Origin: Hysterium pulicare CBS 123377
Lineage: Eukaryota > Ascomycota > Dothideomycetes > Hysteriales > Hysteriaceae
Assembly: GCA_000467715.1 (NCBI GenBank)
Contig: AJFK01000051.1
Span: 1 to 59,596 of the forward strand
Direction of reading: 5' to 3'
DNA: 59,596 bases
The notes beneath the pieces are model-generated. The model ran no database searches. It was not told the origin of the DNA and saw only the letters and a list, made by a program, of their open reading frames with translations. Shown here one piece after another: positions 12,401-23,800 of this stretch (position 1 is its first letter; each line of letters starts with the position of its first letter). The position numbers and the translations under genes are program-made.

Positions 12401-12541
12401 GAACACCGATACGGTCTTGCCGGTCGACTTCTTCTTAGCATCGTAGATTTTCCAAGGACCCGATGTCGATGTTGGCTGCTCGCTGAGTTTATAGTTGGAA
12501 GTTATGTTCGAGGTGAAAGACTTCAGGGCGTTGGAAAACAT
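9433..12541 (-). CDS. SCY1-like pseudokinase, SCYL2/Ppk32 type
   Basis: Three exons on the minus strand (11936-12541, 11035-11881, 9433-10922; introns 54 and 112 nt) give about 980 residues. The N-terminus (MFSNALKSFTSNITSNYKLS) and kinase-like fold are typical of the SCYL2 branch. The catalytic loop reads HGNLTPDAIFVN instead of HRDLKPxN, and the DFG position reads SGLGF, so phosphotransfer is unlikely. Helical HEAT-like repeats follow (for example DILPIIHYALESPTHALIDA). The C-terminal third is Ser/Pro/Gln/Gly-rich and ends with SGLDRYESLL, a tail I associate with fungal members. Family knowledge: SCYL2 proteins bind clathrin and adaptors and act in endosome-Golgi traffic. The second acceptor was chosen so that EFKD joins to DILP in frame. 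The gene diverges from the aminotransferase across a 771-bp gap. Confidence 0.87.
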
Positions 12542-13312
12542 TGCGCGTAAAGGCCCGCATTCGCGGCTTCGTAACTAACGCTGAATCGGAGTTCATGGAC
12601 TGGTGTAGATATATGTGAACAAGGCAGTGGGTGGCGGGACTGAAGTTCGTCGTTTCTGTCTAGATCTAGATGGGTGTGAATCACTTTGTCACCTGGTTTA
12701 GAGATCAAAGTCAATCTGTCGACGCTTTAGCAATTGGCAGTGATTGGTCGCATCAATGGAGGACTCTCCAAATTGGAGACTCGTGAAGGCAGACAGCGAG
12801 GGCTTCGGCACCGGGCAGGATTCAAGGCAGTAAACGGTTATAACAAAGTATAGAATGGTCTCAGGCGACAGTCGCGATGCAGAAGAGACCCCCACATGAG
12901 CTGTGGTGGTAGATGTCAAATGTCAAGCTCGGAGGGATATTGTTCCCGGGCGAGCACATACCCAGGTGCCTGGTAAAGACTAAAGCTACCCTTCGTTCAG
13001 AGCACTATAGAGCTTTCTTTCCATTCGGAGCATTCAGAGTCTACTATACACATACTCTAAACTAGAGGAGGGAAAAGAATAAGATTAGCTCTGCTTTGGA
13101 GCGAGCCTATAAAGGAAAAGCCAAGCATATTATGACAGGATAGAGCACCCCCGTCAATTGGCAGCTCAGCGCGCCCTCCGCAACTCGGTCAGCGTCGGCT
13201 TCCTCCCCCAAATATTATTTTCAAAGAGGACTCACCCATCACCACCGCTATTCCACCTTCCCTTCCAATTCATTCGTCTTTCCGTGTTTTGGCCCGCACA
13301 ACAGTCTCCACG
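12542..13312. promoter_or_regulatory. divergent promoter region, SCYL2-like gene and BCAT
   Basis: The 771-bp gap between two divergent start codons must carry both promoters and 5' leaders. The stretch near 13160-13310 before the BCAT start is C/T-rich, typical of fungal leaders. No credible extra gene is present. Confidence 0.45.
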
Positions 13313-14726
13313 ATGCTCCAACGACGGCCTTCAATACTGGCTTCCTCTCTATCATCAACTTTCCGCCGTTTGCTTCCAATACAAACCAGCAGCTCTCTGC
13401 GATGTCGGAGAGCTTACAGCATTCATGCGGATGCTTCAGTTGGGACCAAAATACAAGGCATTGACCCTTCGAAGCTGAGCATCACGAAGACGACCACACC
13501 TAAGGATCTACTTCCTCCAAAGGAGCTAATCTTCGGGCGCAATTTTACTGGTAATTGAGCACGTGTGGGCGCATGAGCTTTGTAACTCACCATTGTCACT
13601 AGATCATATGCTTTCGCTCGAGTTCACATCTTCACAAGGATGGCTACCTGCGCGCATAACACCCTACCAAAATCTAAGCCTAGATCCCGCCACCTGCGTC
13701 TTCCACTATGGCTTTGAATGTTTCGAGGGAATGAAAGCGTACAAAGACAAGAAGGGAAAGATCAGATTGTTCCGACCAGACCTGAACATGGCGCGATTAA
13801 ACAGATCGTCGGCTCGAATTGCATTGCCTACGTTCGATCCTGATGCGATGATTGACTTAATTGGCCAATTCGTCAAATTGGATGAAAGATTCATTCCAGA
13901 GTGAGATTCCAGACCGCGCGTGCTTTATGACACACTTCTTATGAGTGATTTAGGGGCCGTGGATACTCGCTATACCTCCGGCCTACCATGATCGGTACGC
14001 AGCGCACCCTAGGAGTCGGTCCTCCTGCCTCAGCACTCCTCTTCGTCATCGCTTCTCCCGTCGGCCCATACTACCCCACTGGATTCAAAGCAGTGTCACT
14101 GGAAGCCACCGACTACGCCGTACGAGCCTGGCCAGGTGGTGTTGGAGACATGAAGCTAGGAGCCAATTACGCGCCGTGCATCGTTCCGCAAATGCAAGCT
14201 GCCAGCCGAGGCTTCCACCAGAACTTATGGTTATTTGGAGAAGAAGAATACGTGACTGAGGTTGGCACAATGAATCTATTTGCAGCTATCAAGAACAAGG
14301 AAACGGGGCAAAATGAGCTCATGACCGCTCCGCTTGACGGTACTATCTTAGAAGGTGTTACGAGAGACTCTGTTCTTGGACTTGCACGCGAGAGACTCGA
14401 GCCGCATGGATGGAAAGTATCGGAGCGCAAGTTCACCATGAAGGAGCTTGCCGATGCAGCAGACGAGGGACGCATGCTGGAAATATTCGGTTCAGGCACG
14501 GCCGCCGTCGTCAGTCCAGTGAGGAAAATCAGCTGGCGGGGACGGATGATTGAATGCGGGCTTGCGGATAACGTAGAGGCGGGACCAATTGCCCAGCAGA
14601 TGAAGGATTGGATAGAAGGTATCCAATATGGCGATGAGGAGGGCCATCATTGGAGGTGAGTTTTGTCCAAATGCGCCTTGTGCACATTCAATTGCTAACT
14701 ATCATTCCAGTCACACGGTGTTGTAA
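13313..14726 (+). CDS. BAT1: branched-chain amino acid aminotransferase, probably mitochondrial
   Basis: Four exons (13313-13550, 13603-13900, 13954-14655, 14711-14726) give about 417 residues; introns are 52, 53 and 55 nt. The last exon encodes only five residues and the stop. The enzyme is a class IV PLP aminotransferase that interconverts Leu, Ile and Val with their keto acids using 2-oxoglutarate/glutamate. Visible motifs are [28 protein letters not shown], the PLP-lysine segment [11 protein letters not shown] (Lys about 246) and GTAAVVSPV. The first 35 residues are rich in Arg and Ser with few acids ([13 protein letters not shown]), consistent with a mitochondrial presequence. The paralogue question (mitochondrial Bat1 versus cytosolic Bat2) is decided only by this leader, so the symbol is tentative. 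Confidence 0.92.
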
Positions 14727-15317
14727 ATATGGCGATTTGATCTTGAGCGTTCCTGTTTATGTATATCTAGCGGTTAGATCTGGTTGGTGACCCTGCACCT
14801 TATATATTCTCTCGTCCCAGTAAGAGTATTGAAACTAGAGATTTTTCTATTCCCTCTTACCCAGGCATGTTAATTCAGTTACCCTACCTAAGGGATGATT
14901 GGACCAAGCTTAGTCCAGGAACATCCCTTGCTCGACCCATCCAAAACCCCAAACTGTCCAGACGAGCCAATGCTAAAGGCTTCAACTTTATGGGGTGTAT
15001 GTCGCGTAAACCATTTAAATTAAATTCTCTATATAGAGTGTAGGTAAATAAAGTAAGGTAAGCCAATAAGGGCGAGATGTATAATAGATATTCAGGGGCG
15101 CACGGGCCAAGCATTGACGTCGGATGCGGTGCAAGTTGGAAACACGCGATTTGGGGACTAGCTTTGAAACAGCTTCCCAGCCCCTTCGAACCTCGCTCGA
15201 CGAACATTGACCACACACCACCAACCATCGCGTTGTCCGCTTTGATTCACCTGCTATCACGATCGCATAGCGTGCCTTGAGCTCTACATCGAATTTTCAG
15301 TCCCCAATACCGCCCCA
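14727..15317. other. intergenic region, BCAT to HMG-box gene
   Basis: The 591-bp gap between tandem genes holds the 3' flank of BCAT and the promoter of the HMG-box gene. No ORF with recognisable features lies here. Confidence 0.4.
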
Positions 15318-16556
15318 ATGCTGTATCCGCGCGGCGTGCTCTGCGCAGCCAAACAAACACGCGAGCTCCAAAAGCTTGCACAGCGAGCAATTCTCACTCG
15401 CAATGTCATCTCTCCCGCTTCCATCTGCTCTCTTTCTCGTGCACACAAGCTCGCACTCTCGTTATCCCACCGTTCCTATGCCACCGCTGCCGCTTCGAAA
15501 CCCACAAAAACAGTGAAGAGCGCTGTTAAGAGAGTAGCAGCCAAGAAAGCTCCGGCTACGAAGAAAGCAGCTGCTACGAGAAAGGCCTCTACAAAATCCT
15601 CTCCGAAACGGGCGACCGGGACGAAGAAGCGGACTAGGACAGTTAAGGCTAAGAAAGCAAAGAAGGCGGCACCGAAGAAGAAACCCAGAGCTAAGAAGAG
15701 TTTGTCAGTAGAAGAGAAGGACAAAGCGACAGTAAAGGCGCTCAAACAGAAAGCTCTTCGGGAACCAAAAGGACTCCCTTCGAGTTCCTGGACGGTACTT
15801 GCAGCCGAAGTTACCAAGGCGAATGTCAAACCAGGTTCGGATATTGGTGTTGGTGCTAAGGCAGCTTCAAGCAAGTATAAGAGCTTGACACCCGCAGAGC
15901 AAGAGGTACCCAAGTCTCTACTTTCCTCTGTCTGTTGTTAAATTGCTGTTGCTGACTAGTCGGGTGAATTGCAGCACTACAACCATGTAGCAAACCAGAA
16001 CAAAGCTGCTAACGAAGCTGCCTACAAAGCTTGGGTGCACTCACACACGCCCGATGAAATCCGCATTGCCAACCTTGCCCGCTTAAACTTGCGCCGGAGA
16101 CTTGTTAAGAAGACTGCCACCGGAAGGAACGCGTATCCGGCCCATACGCAGAAGATTGTCGACGACAGAGCTCCCAAGAGGAACGGAAATGCTTACAGCA
16201 TTTTCTTGACAGAACGTAGAACCAGTGGTGATCTGAAGAACATTTCGATCCCTGAGGGCTCGAGGCTTATTGCTAACGAGTGGAAGGCATTGACTGCGGG
16301 TGAGAAAAAGGTATGTCATCTTAGAGATAATTTATCCATCTTGTTCTCACCACAGACTTCAACCTGCTCTATATCATTCTCCTCCACTTCATTTCGTTCC
16401 TTGTTGCCCATTTTGGTTTGTATCTTATTACCTCTAGCTAACACTCTCCCCTAGAAATACCAAGACGCCAATGCCGTAGAACGCGAGAAATACCTCCGCG
16501 CCTACAAGAGCACTTTCGGTCACGATGTCAGGAAAGCACCCTCAGCAACCGCCTAA
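15318..16556 (+). CDS. mitochondrial HMG-box DNA-binding protein (Abf2/TFAM-like)
   Basis: Three exons (15318-15905, 15975-16310, 16455-16556; introns 69 and 144 nt) give about 341 residues. An N-terminal leader rich in Arg and hydroxyl residues ends near HRSYATAAA, typical of mitochondrial import. It is followed by an Ala/Lys-rich segment like a histone H1 tail (residues about 60-130, repeated AKK, ATKK, APKKK). A degenerate HMG-like domain follows (about 145-230), then a clearer HMG box (about 265-330) with APKRNGNAYSIFLTERR, EWKALTAGEKKKYQDAN and EKYLRAYKS. Family role: bending and packaging mitochondrial DNA. A nuclear role is possible, but the leader argues against it. The final 33 residues lie in exon 3 and complete the second box, supporting the 144-nt intron. 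Confidence 0.82.
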
Positions 16557-17883
16557 GTGAAGTTCTTGCGTTCAAGGGCTACATTAGCCATCCCTGGCCC
16601 TCTCTTTGCGTCACTCGCCACTGGATCATCTCAGCTGTAAGCATATAAGGACAGCTACGTTTGAGTTGGAGGCTCCGGTTCATTATGGCGCATGCATCTC
16701 TTAACCGTGTCGCTTCCATCTTGTACAAGTCGGCGCGAATGGCGTACTGAAGTCATTCCTCGTTTCCTAGCGCCGATTGGAGCTCCAATTTCTTTTGCAG
16801 GGAGGCTGTAACTGATACTTCTACTGGTTCTGGCTGGCAACTGGTTGCTTGTCGCTTTTTGCTCTGATGGGTTTGAGGTTTTGGTTTTGGCTGGTGGGGA
16901 TCTTGTCTGTAGAAAAAGATTAAACTATACCATTTCCATCACTGGATCCATTGTCTCATTATTTATCATAACTCCTTGTTACGGAATATTTGAAAATCTA
17001 ATCCATTTTCCTCCCCTGCAGAACCTAGATATCTTGCAAAGGTACCTATCCAACAAAGGATGCACGAGTGAACTAACATCCCAAGTATTCCCAAACCCTA
17101 AACTATCTTAATTCTATAAACTTATAATAATTAGTTAAAGATTATGTTTAAAATAAACTTTTAAATAATAAAGTATTTTTATTTAGCTTTCTACCTCTCT
17201 ACAATAAACCAGGCACTTGCAAAACTCACCATCAAACCAAGGTACGACTCCCCAACCTCCCCTTCCACCACATCCCCAATGCTCTAACCCAACTTGGTCG
17301 GCCTCAACCACGGAGCCAAACTACCACACACGTAGTCCGATAGTCCGCAAACCCATTTAGTCACCTTTGCACAACACGTAAAGCTCGCACCAAAAACCTT
17401 CGAAAGTATCATATATTTCCCCTCTCTCCCATAAAGCGAGTGTCCTCCTAACTACCAAACTTCATACTATATATCCACTCCTACTCTCCACCATGCGCCT
17501 TGCGCTATGCATTATTCAATATAAAGCTAGATTAAGAAAGTACAATGTAGGAAAATAGTAAGTTATTACAGTCTGTATCCTATGGGTACCCAAGAAACCA
17601 AAATTGATAAAGAGAAGAAGGGGGAAAATTGAGTAAGATGACAGTCTGTAAACCAAGAAAAAAAGAACAATCTGATGCGATCTTCGGGTATATCCAATCC
17701 ATCCGCGCGGAACATGCTTAAAGGAAATAAAAAGAACAGAGATAAGGGAGTGTAACGCTCGCTAAATGCGCAGAGCTGATAAGAAGACAAAGGAAAAGAT
17801 TTTTGTGTACAAAGGAAAATAGATCCGGTTTATGTGTTCATCCATCCATGATTCAATTCAACATCGAACCTCCAACATCAACA
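16557..17883. other. convergent intergenic region with AT-rich block
   Basis: This region separates the 3' ends of the HMG-box gene and the large coiled-coil gene. About 17100-17200 is very AT-rich (TTTAAATAATAAAGTATTTT and similar), then 17200-17540 returns to normal composition without a coding frame. It may be a degraded repeat, but I could not assign it to a family. Confidence 0.4.
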
Positions 17884-20800
17884 TCACCTCCTCAATTCCC
17901 TCCCAAACCCATACCCAACAGGCGTAACATCACCGTCTCCCTCTCCATCAACCGTGCTATCATCATCGTAAAACCCACTATCGCCATACCTCGCATCCTC
18001 CGCATCCTGATCATACGCCGCTTTCCTCAAAAGCGGAGGTGTACTCGGCGCCACACCTCTATTTGCTACCTGTTTACCCAGTCCTTTGAAACCAGCTTCA
18101 GATCCTCGGAAAGTACTCGAAGACGAGTTCGAGTTTGATCTTAAATTCGGAGGACGAAGGCTAGAGGATGGAGCTTGCGGCGTGCGGCGCATATTCGACG
18201 TTGGAGGTGTCATGAGACCCGAGAGGAAGGATTGAGCCGAGGGCGCAGGCGCGGTGCGGGATGGTGTCTGCGTTCTCGATGAACTGGCTGATCCATTACC
18301 GTTGCCAGAGAGCGAGCTGGGGCCATTATCGCGACCTTTACGCCAGTTGCCGAATGCAGCGGCAAGTTGAACAGCTTTTGGTGATGCGAAGTTGGATATG
18401 CTGGCAAGGGTTGGGAAATTTTGGACCCCATTCATCAAACGCTCTTTCTCTTGCTGCTCCATTTGCAAATTGGTGCGAATGCGGATTGCAGCGTCGCGGA
18501 CGGCCTCGCGGTCGAAGGAAGGCTGAGCGAGGGCGCCGATGAGATCGTTCAGATCATCGATGCGGACGCCGAGCAGTTCGCGCAGCCAGCCGATTTCGGT
18601 ATCTCGTTCTTTCACCTTCGCAGGGGCATCCGTGTCGATTTCGCCAAGTTTGTGCTCGAGGGATTCGATGCGTGATTCCCGTTCCTGGAGCTGCTCCTGA
18701 AGGACGGCGATGGATTCCCGTAGAGCTTGAGGAGAGATCTTTTCTGGGAGCCCAGAAGTACGAGCAGAAGCCTGAGCCGGGGTTTTAGCTGATTGAGCAG
18801 CTTGAGCAGCCGCATGAGCAGCTTGAGCAGCCGCATGAGCAGCATCCTTGGCGACTGATAACTTCTCTTCTAGGAGAGCGACCTTGTCCTGTAGATACTC
18901 CAATTTGGAATCTGCAAGAGCCAAACGGTCGCTGTGGTACGCTTCGGCGCGCTCCTTATCCTCATGAGCAATCTCCAAGGCTCTACGGTGTTCTTGAGAC
19001 AAAGCTTCAAGACGACGCTCAAATGCCTGCTGCTGTTCATGCAGGGCAAATTTTCTTCCTTCCATAGCGTCATCCAAAGCTTGCTTCTTGGCATCGGCTG
19101 CCTCTTCTAAAAGAAGTTCATGTTTGGCCTTCGCAGTATCGGCATCCATGCGAACATTGTCAACCTCAGCTCGCACTCTTGCAATTTCGCTTTCCATTTC
19201 AGCACGAACGATATTGACTTGGTTGTTGGCAGCATCAATATCTGCTTCCATAAGCGTACGAGTGCGCTTCACCTCGACTCGCGCTGCCTCCCTAGCCTCT
19301 TGATAGTCGCGTTCGTACTTCTCGGCGGCCTTTTGATGCTCTGAAGCTTCAAGTCTGAGAGCGTTGACAGTCTCTTCGAGTCTAGTGTTGGCCTTTTGAG
19401 TCTGTTCAAGCGCGAACTTCGACTTCATGCCTTCTCGTTCTTGAATCTCCAGCCTCTCGAGTTCTCGCTCAATACGTTCTCTTGTGCGACCCTCCGCTTC
19501 GATCCTGGCGCTGAGGACTTCGTATTTCTTCTTGTGCTCCTCATCATTCTTTTGCCAATGCGCACGTTCTGCAGCAACTTGGCCAGATGCGACCATCATG
19601 TCCTTTTGCAATTGTCCCAGTTTTGTGCGCATCGCCTCTCGAATTCGAGTCGCCTCTTCAGCTTGAAATCGTGATGCGTTGATGGTTTTCTTGAGGTTCT
19701 CCTTCTCCAAGTTGGTTTGCTGAATCTCATCCCTCCATTTAGAGCTGGAAAGACGATACTCCTCTAGGGTGGATTGCAATGCTTCATTCTCAGCATTTAC
19801 TGCAGACAGCTTGGAGCGAAGCTCTTCGTCAGCGCTCTGATATGCAGTAATCTGGGTGCGTGCATCTTGACATTCATCCTCCACAGCGCGTAGCTTGTTT
19901 TCATCGTCCCGTGCTTGCTCACGAAGCAGAGTTAGCTCCTCCTCTGTGACTGCGAGAAGACGTTGTGTATCGATTTCGCGAGCCTCGACAGCCTTGCGCG
20001 CTGTCGCCTCTTCATCAAAGCGCAGTGTAGCTTCCTTGATCATCGATTCCAAATCCGCAATACGCATATCCTTCTCTTCTGCGCTCTGGCTCCCTCGTCG
20101 TTGCACAATTTCTGTGCTCTGGCGGCTAAATGCTTCTTCAATCATCTCTCTGACGTCCTCAGGTTGAACGTGTGATGAAGCAGATTGGGCAATCGTGGCT
20201 TTCAAGTTACCGAGAGCCTGGAAGAATTCTGACATGTCTGCCTGTAGTGGAGTCGCTTCAGCAGGAGGAGCGAGCGATTTTTGGGATTCTAGAGTCTCTA
20301 TAATGACGGAGCGGATCATATCAGGCTGGATAGGCTCAGAAAGGGGCGCTGGAGGAAGTTGCGGTTGATAGCCAGCAAGAGCCTCCATAACAATTGATCG
20401 AACATCTTCATGCTTCAGTGGCTCATTAATAGGAGCTACAGCGGCCGAAGGTTGGTGGAATGCAAGCGCCTCCGTTAGGATAGATCGAACATCCTCAGAC
20501 TGCAAAGACTGAACAGCAGGTACCGTCGCAGCTTGGGGCGCATGAGATGCGAGGGCTTCCATGACAGCAGCTCGAATAACCTCAGGCTGCGCAGGTTCGT
20601 TAGCAGGAGCTGGAAACTGATGTGACGCAAGTGCCTCCACAACCATGTCCCGGATCTTCTCAGGCAGCATAGGATCGTGGGTAGGTACTGGAAGAGGGGC
20701 GATTTGAGGGGCGTGAGACTCAATAGCATCCTTGACAATGAATCTAATCTTTTCAAGCTTACGGTCCTTTCGAGGAGAGCGATTTCGGTAGTGGAAGTCT

Positions 20801-23800
20801 GTACCGATCTCGTCATCCTCATCATCGGCATCACTGTCCAGACGGTCATTCGACAAGTTGCGTCGGCCTCGGCCACCCAGTTGAGACATCGTCGAAATAG
20901 AATCCTGGATCATTTGCAGATTTTTCTCAAGTGGCACGAAGCGATTTTGTAGTAGACGACCGATTAGGTCATCGACGTGGCTGTCGAAGAATCGGCTGCG
21001 TGTTTGAATCTTGTCTTCACCTTCAGAAGAGAGACCTTCGTCCCAATCACTAACAGGAATCTCATCAGCGTTGTTCAGACGGTGCACGGGAGACTCGTAT
21101 GCAAGACCAGCACGCTCATCGCTGAATGGATCATGAGTGATCGAGGTGGAAGAAGCATGAAGTGCTCTAGGAGGAGCAGCGTATAACCGGCGTGGACTTG
21201 GACTTGGCGCATCGCTCCGTAGTTTCACATTCGGTGGCAAGTCATTACGTTCAAATTCATGAACTGATCGTCGAGGACTTGGCTGATCCCACGACGCATC
21301 ATCTCGCTCAACTCCAAAATCGGATCCTCCATTCAAATGCTTCATAACATCATCAATTTCCTTGAAAGACGGCTGTACGAATTGGTCGAAATCGACACTA
21401 CCACTTTCCGCATAGGGTGCATGTCTACGGGACTCTAGGGCAGTCATATACGAACCGTCATCGCTGGGACGGAACGTGGTCGCAGGACTTCGGCTAACAT
21501 GGCGAGGGGGACTGATATGAGCGTTGTCAAAGTCGTCACTCTGTGCCACGGATGGCTTCGTAACATGGATACCGAAATCGAAACCAGAGCCAACTTGAGG
21601 TCGGAACTCGAAAGGTTTTGCGGTAGCAGATAGAGAACTCCTATGTGAATGCTTCTTGGCAAATGTTTTAGACTCTTCCTCCACAGATGGGGTGATATTG
21701 TCGCTATCATGGAGGGTATAGTCCTCGGTCGGAGTTCTGTCTGAAAGAGAACCGGTTGATATTTCCGTATGAGGAGTTTCGACTTCTGGTGCAAGAGAAG
21801 AGTCCTCCTTCTCCAGACCAACAGTAGACAGGGGCTCCGGACTCTTTGACTTGGACGGGGCGCGCTCCACATTTGGTGAGAGGTTTTCCTTGTCTTCTGG
21901 TACTGCTTCACGTTCGATCTGTGGATCTTGTTTGGCTGCCTGGTACTGAGTAGTCTCCCCCAAGGGTTGTGAGGGCTCGGCAAATTGAGGTACTGAATCT
22001 CCATCAGCACGCTCATGTCGAGCTCGCTTCTCGCGTCCATCAGCTTGCATGGGACGTCCCGACTCATCCTCCCTTTCTTCGGGTTCTGGAGTCTTCTGCT
22101 GGACATTGTCAGGTCGCACAATGGGAATAGCCTTCGATCTCCGGGCGGGTTTAACAATATCATCAGCGTTGATTCTGATGTCCCCAAATATCCGCGAGGA
22201 AGTGCCTTGACTTGGGGCGACACCTGATGGATTGAAAGCAGGCGCATCTGGTTTGAATGCAGGCACCTTTGAAAGGAAGTCGAAGTTACTGGACGGGAAA
22301 GCAGAGCCATTCATCCCAATAGGCTTGAATGAAGGAGCATCAGGCTTGAATACCGGCGCTGTTACCTTAAGACCGCTTCCCAAACTATCGATGCTAGGCT
22401 TGGCGCTTCGAGTTGTCGAAGTAGCCCCCTCATTTGCGGGTTTGCTAGCAGAGGGCTGGAAATTGAACCCTGCCCCGAAAGAGGAACTTCCGGGACTGAA
22501 TGAGGCAGACGGATTGAATTTGAACTCCTTAGCCTGAACATTGAGTTTAGAAACCGAAGAGGTCGACGTGTGCTTGCTGTGGCCGAAAGATAATTGCGAG
22601 TCTCTCCAATTGTTGCTGGCTTGTGACGTTGTCTTTGAATGTTGCGTAGAGCTGTTTGCTGCATCACGAGCGTGTTCGTCTTCCATACTTGGATTCGTAA
22701 AGTCCGATCCATTAGTCTTGGCGCCATCACTTAGGTCGTCTTGCTGGCTCTCCATTTGCTGAGATCCATATCCGAACGACATTGGTCGTTGAGGCTTCGT
22801 TAAAGAATGAGCCCTGCTGTGGGGTTGCGGTTGATGCAAAACTTGTTGAATAGGACGTGGTCCGTCCCAACCAGAGCTGGTTGCAGGATTAGGAGACTTG
22901 ATTTGTTCTATTAGGTCAGGCTCGGTGCTGAATTCTCCGCCCTCGTCGAATTGCTTGTCGATCGATTGTTCGAGGTGATACTCCGCATCTCGAGCGTCCC
23001 GTTCAAGATTTGCACTAATATTGTGACGGTGACCACGGGGTGTTGGAACCGCTATCTCAGGCCCAGACTTCTTGGCATATTTCATCTCAGGCATCTCATC
23101 TTCTTCTGCCTCATCTTCAGGGACTTCTGCCAGCGTTGATGAAGGCCGTATGCTGAGTAATTGTTGTTGTTGTTGCTGATGCAAGAGTTGAGCCTGCAAT
23201 TGCTGCTGTTGTTGCATCTGCGCCAAGTGGTCATCCTTTTGTGCAGGGAACGGAAACTGTTGGTTCTGTCGGAAGCCAAAGGGAGATCCGGGTGATACAA
23301 CATCGGCCAGATCAGGTCTGCTGAGTGGTAGGGCAGGCGATCCGCCACGGGTGCCTTGGGTACCAAAATAATGCCCAGGTGACCATTTACCGCCACCAGG
23401 TGATGTGCCTTGCTGTTGCATTAAGGTAGCAGGCGATGCGAAGGTTGAGTGCCGATGCATGTGCATACTAGGTCGAGGATTGCCAAATGGAGAGATAGGA
23501 GAAGCAATTGATTGTCTGGACGCATGCCCAGGCACACCAGGAGATGGACCATGAGGAAAAGAGCCTGGAATGATACTTCCTTGTCGACCGAGGCGTTGAC
23601 TTCCTGCCGATGATGTGGGTAACGGAGGTGAGAATGGCAGCGCAGGATACTGAGACGAGGCTTGACGAGACATAGGTGTCTGTTCTTCCTCGCCCCCTAG
23701 ACTTACGCCGAGGGCTGCCAACTTTTGCTCAGTAAGATAATCGACATACGCATCCCAATCAGCCTTGTTTGGAACCCGGACTCGGAACGGTCCGCTATCG

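Noticed and set aside
18780-18850. Direct DNA repeat suggesting a CRISPR-like or satellite array
   Set aside because: It encodes the AHAAAQAAHAAAQAA tract of the coiled-coil protein in frame, so it is coding low complexity, not an array.
21444-22310. 288-codon alternative minus-strand frame inside the large coiled-coil gene
   Set aside because: It is a shifted frame of a 7.2-kb ORF and has no recognisable features.
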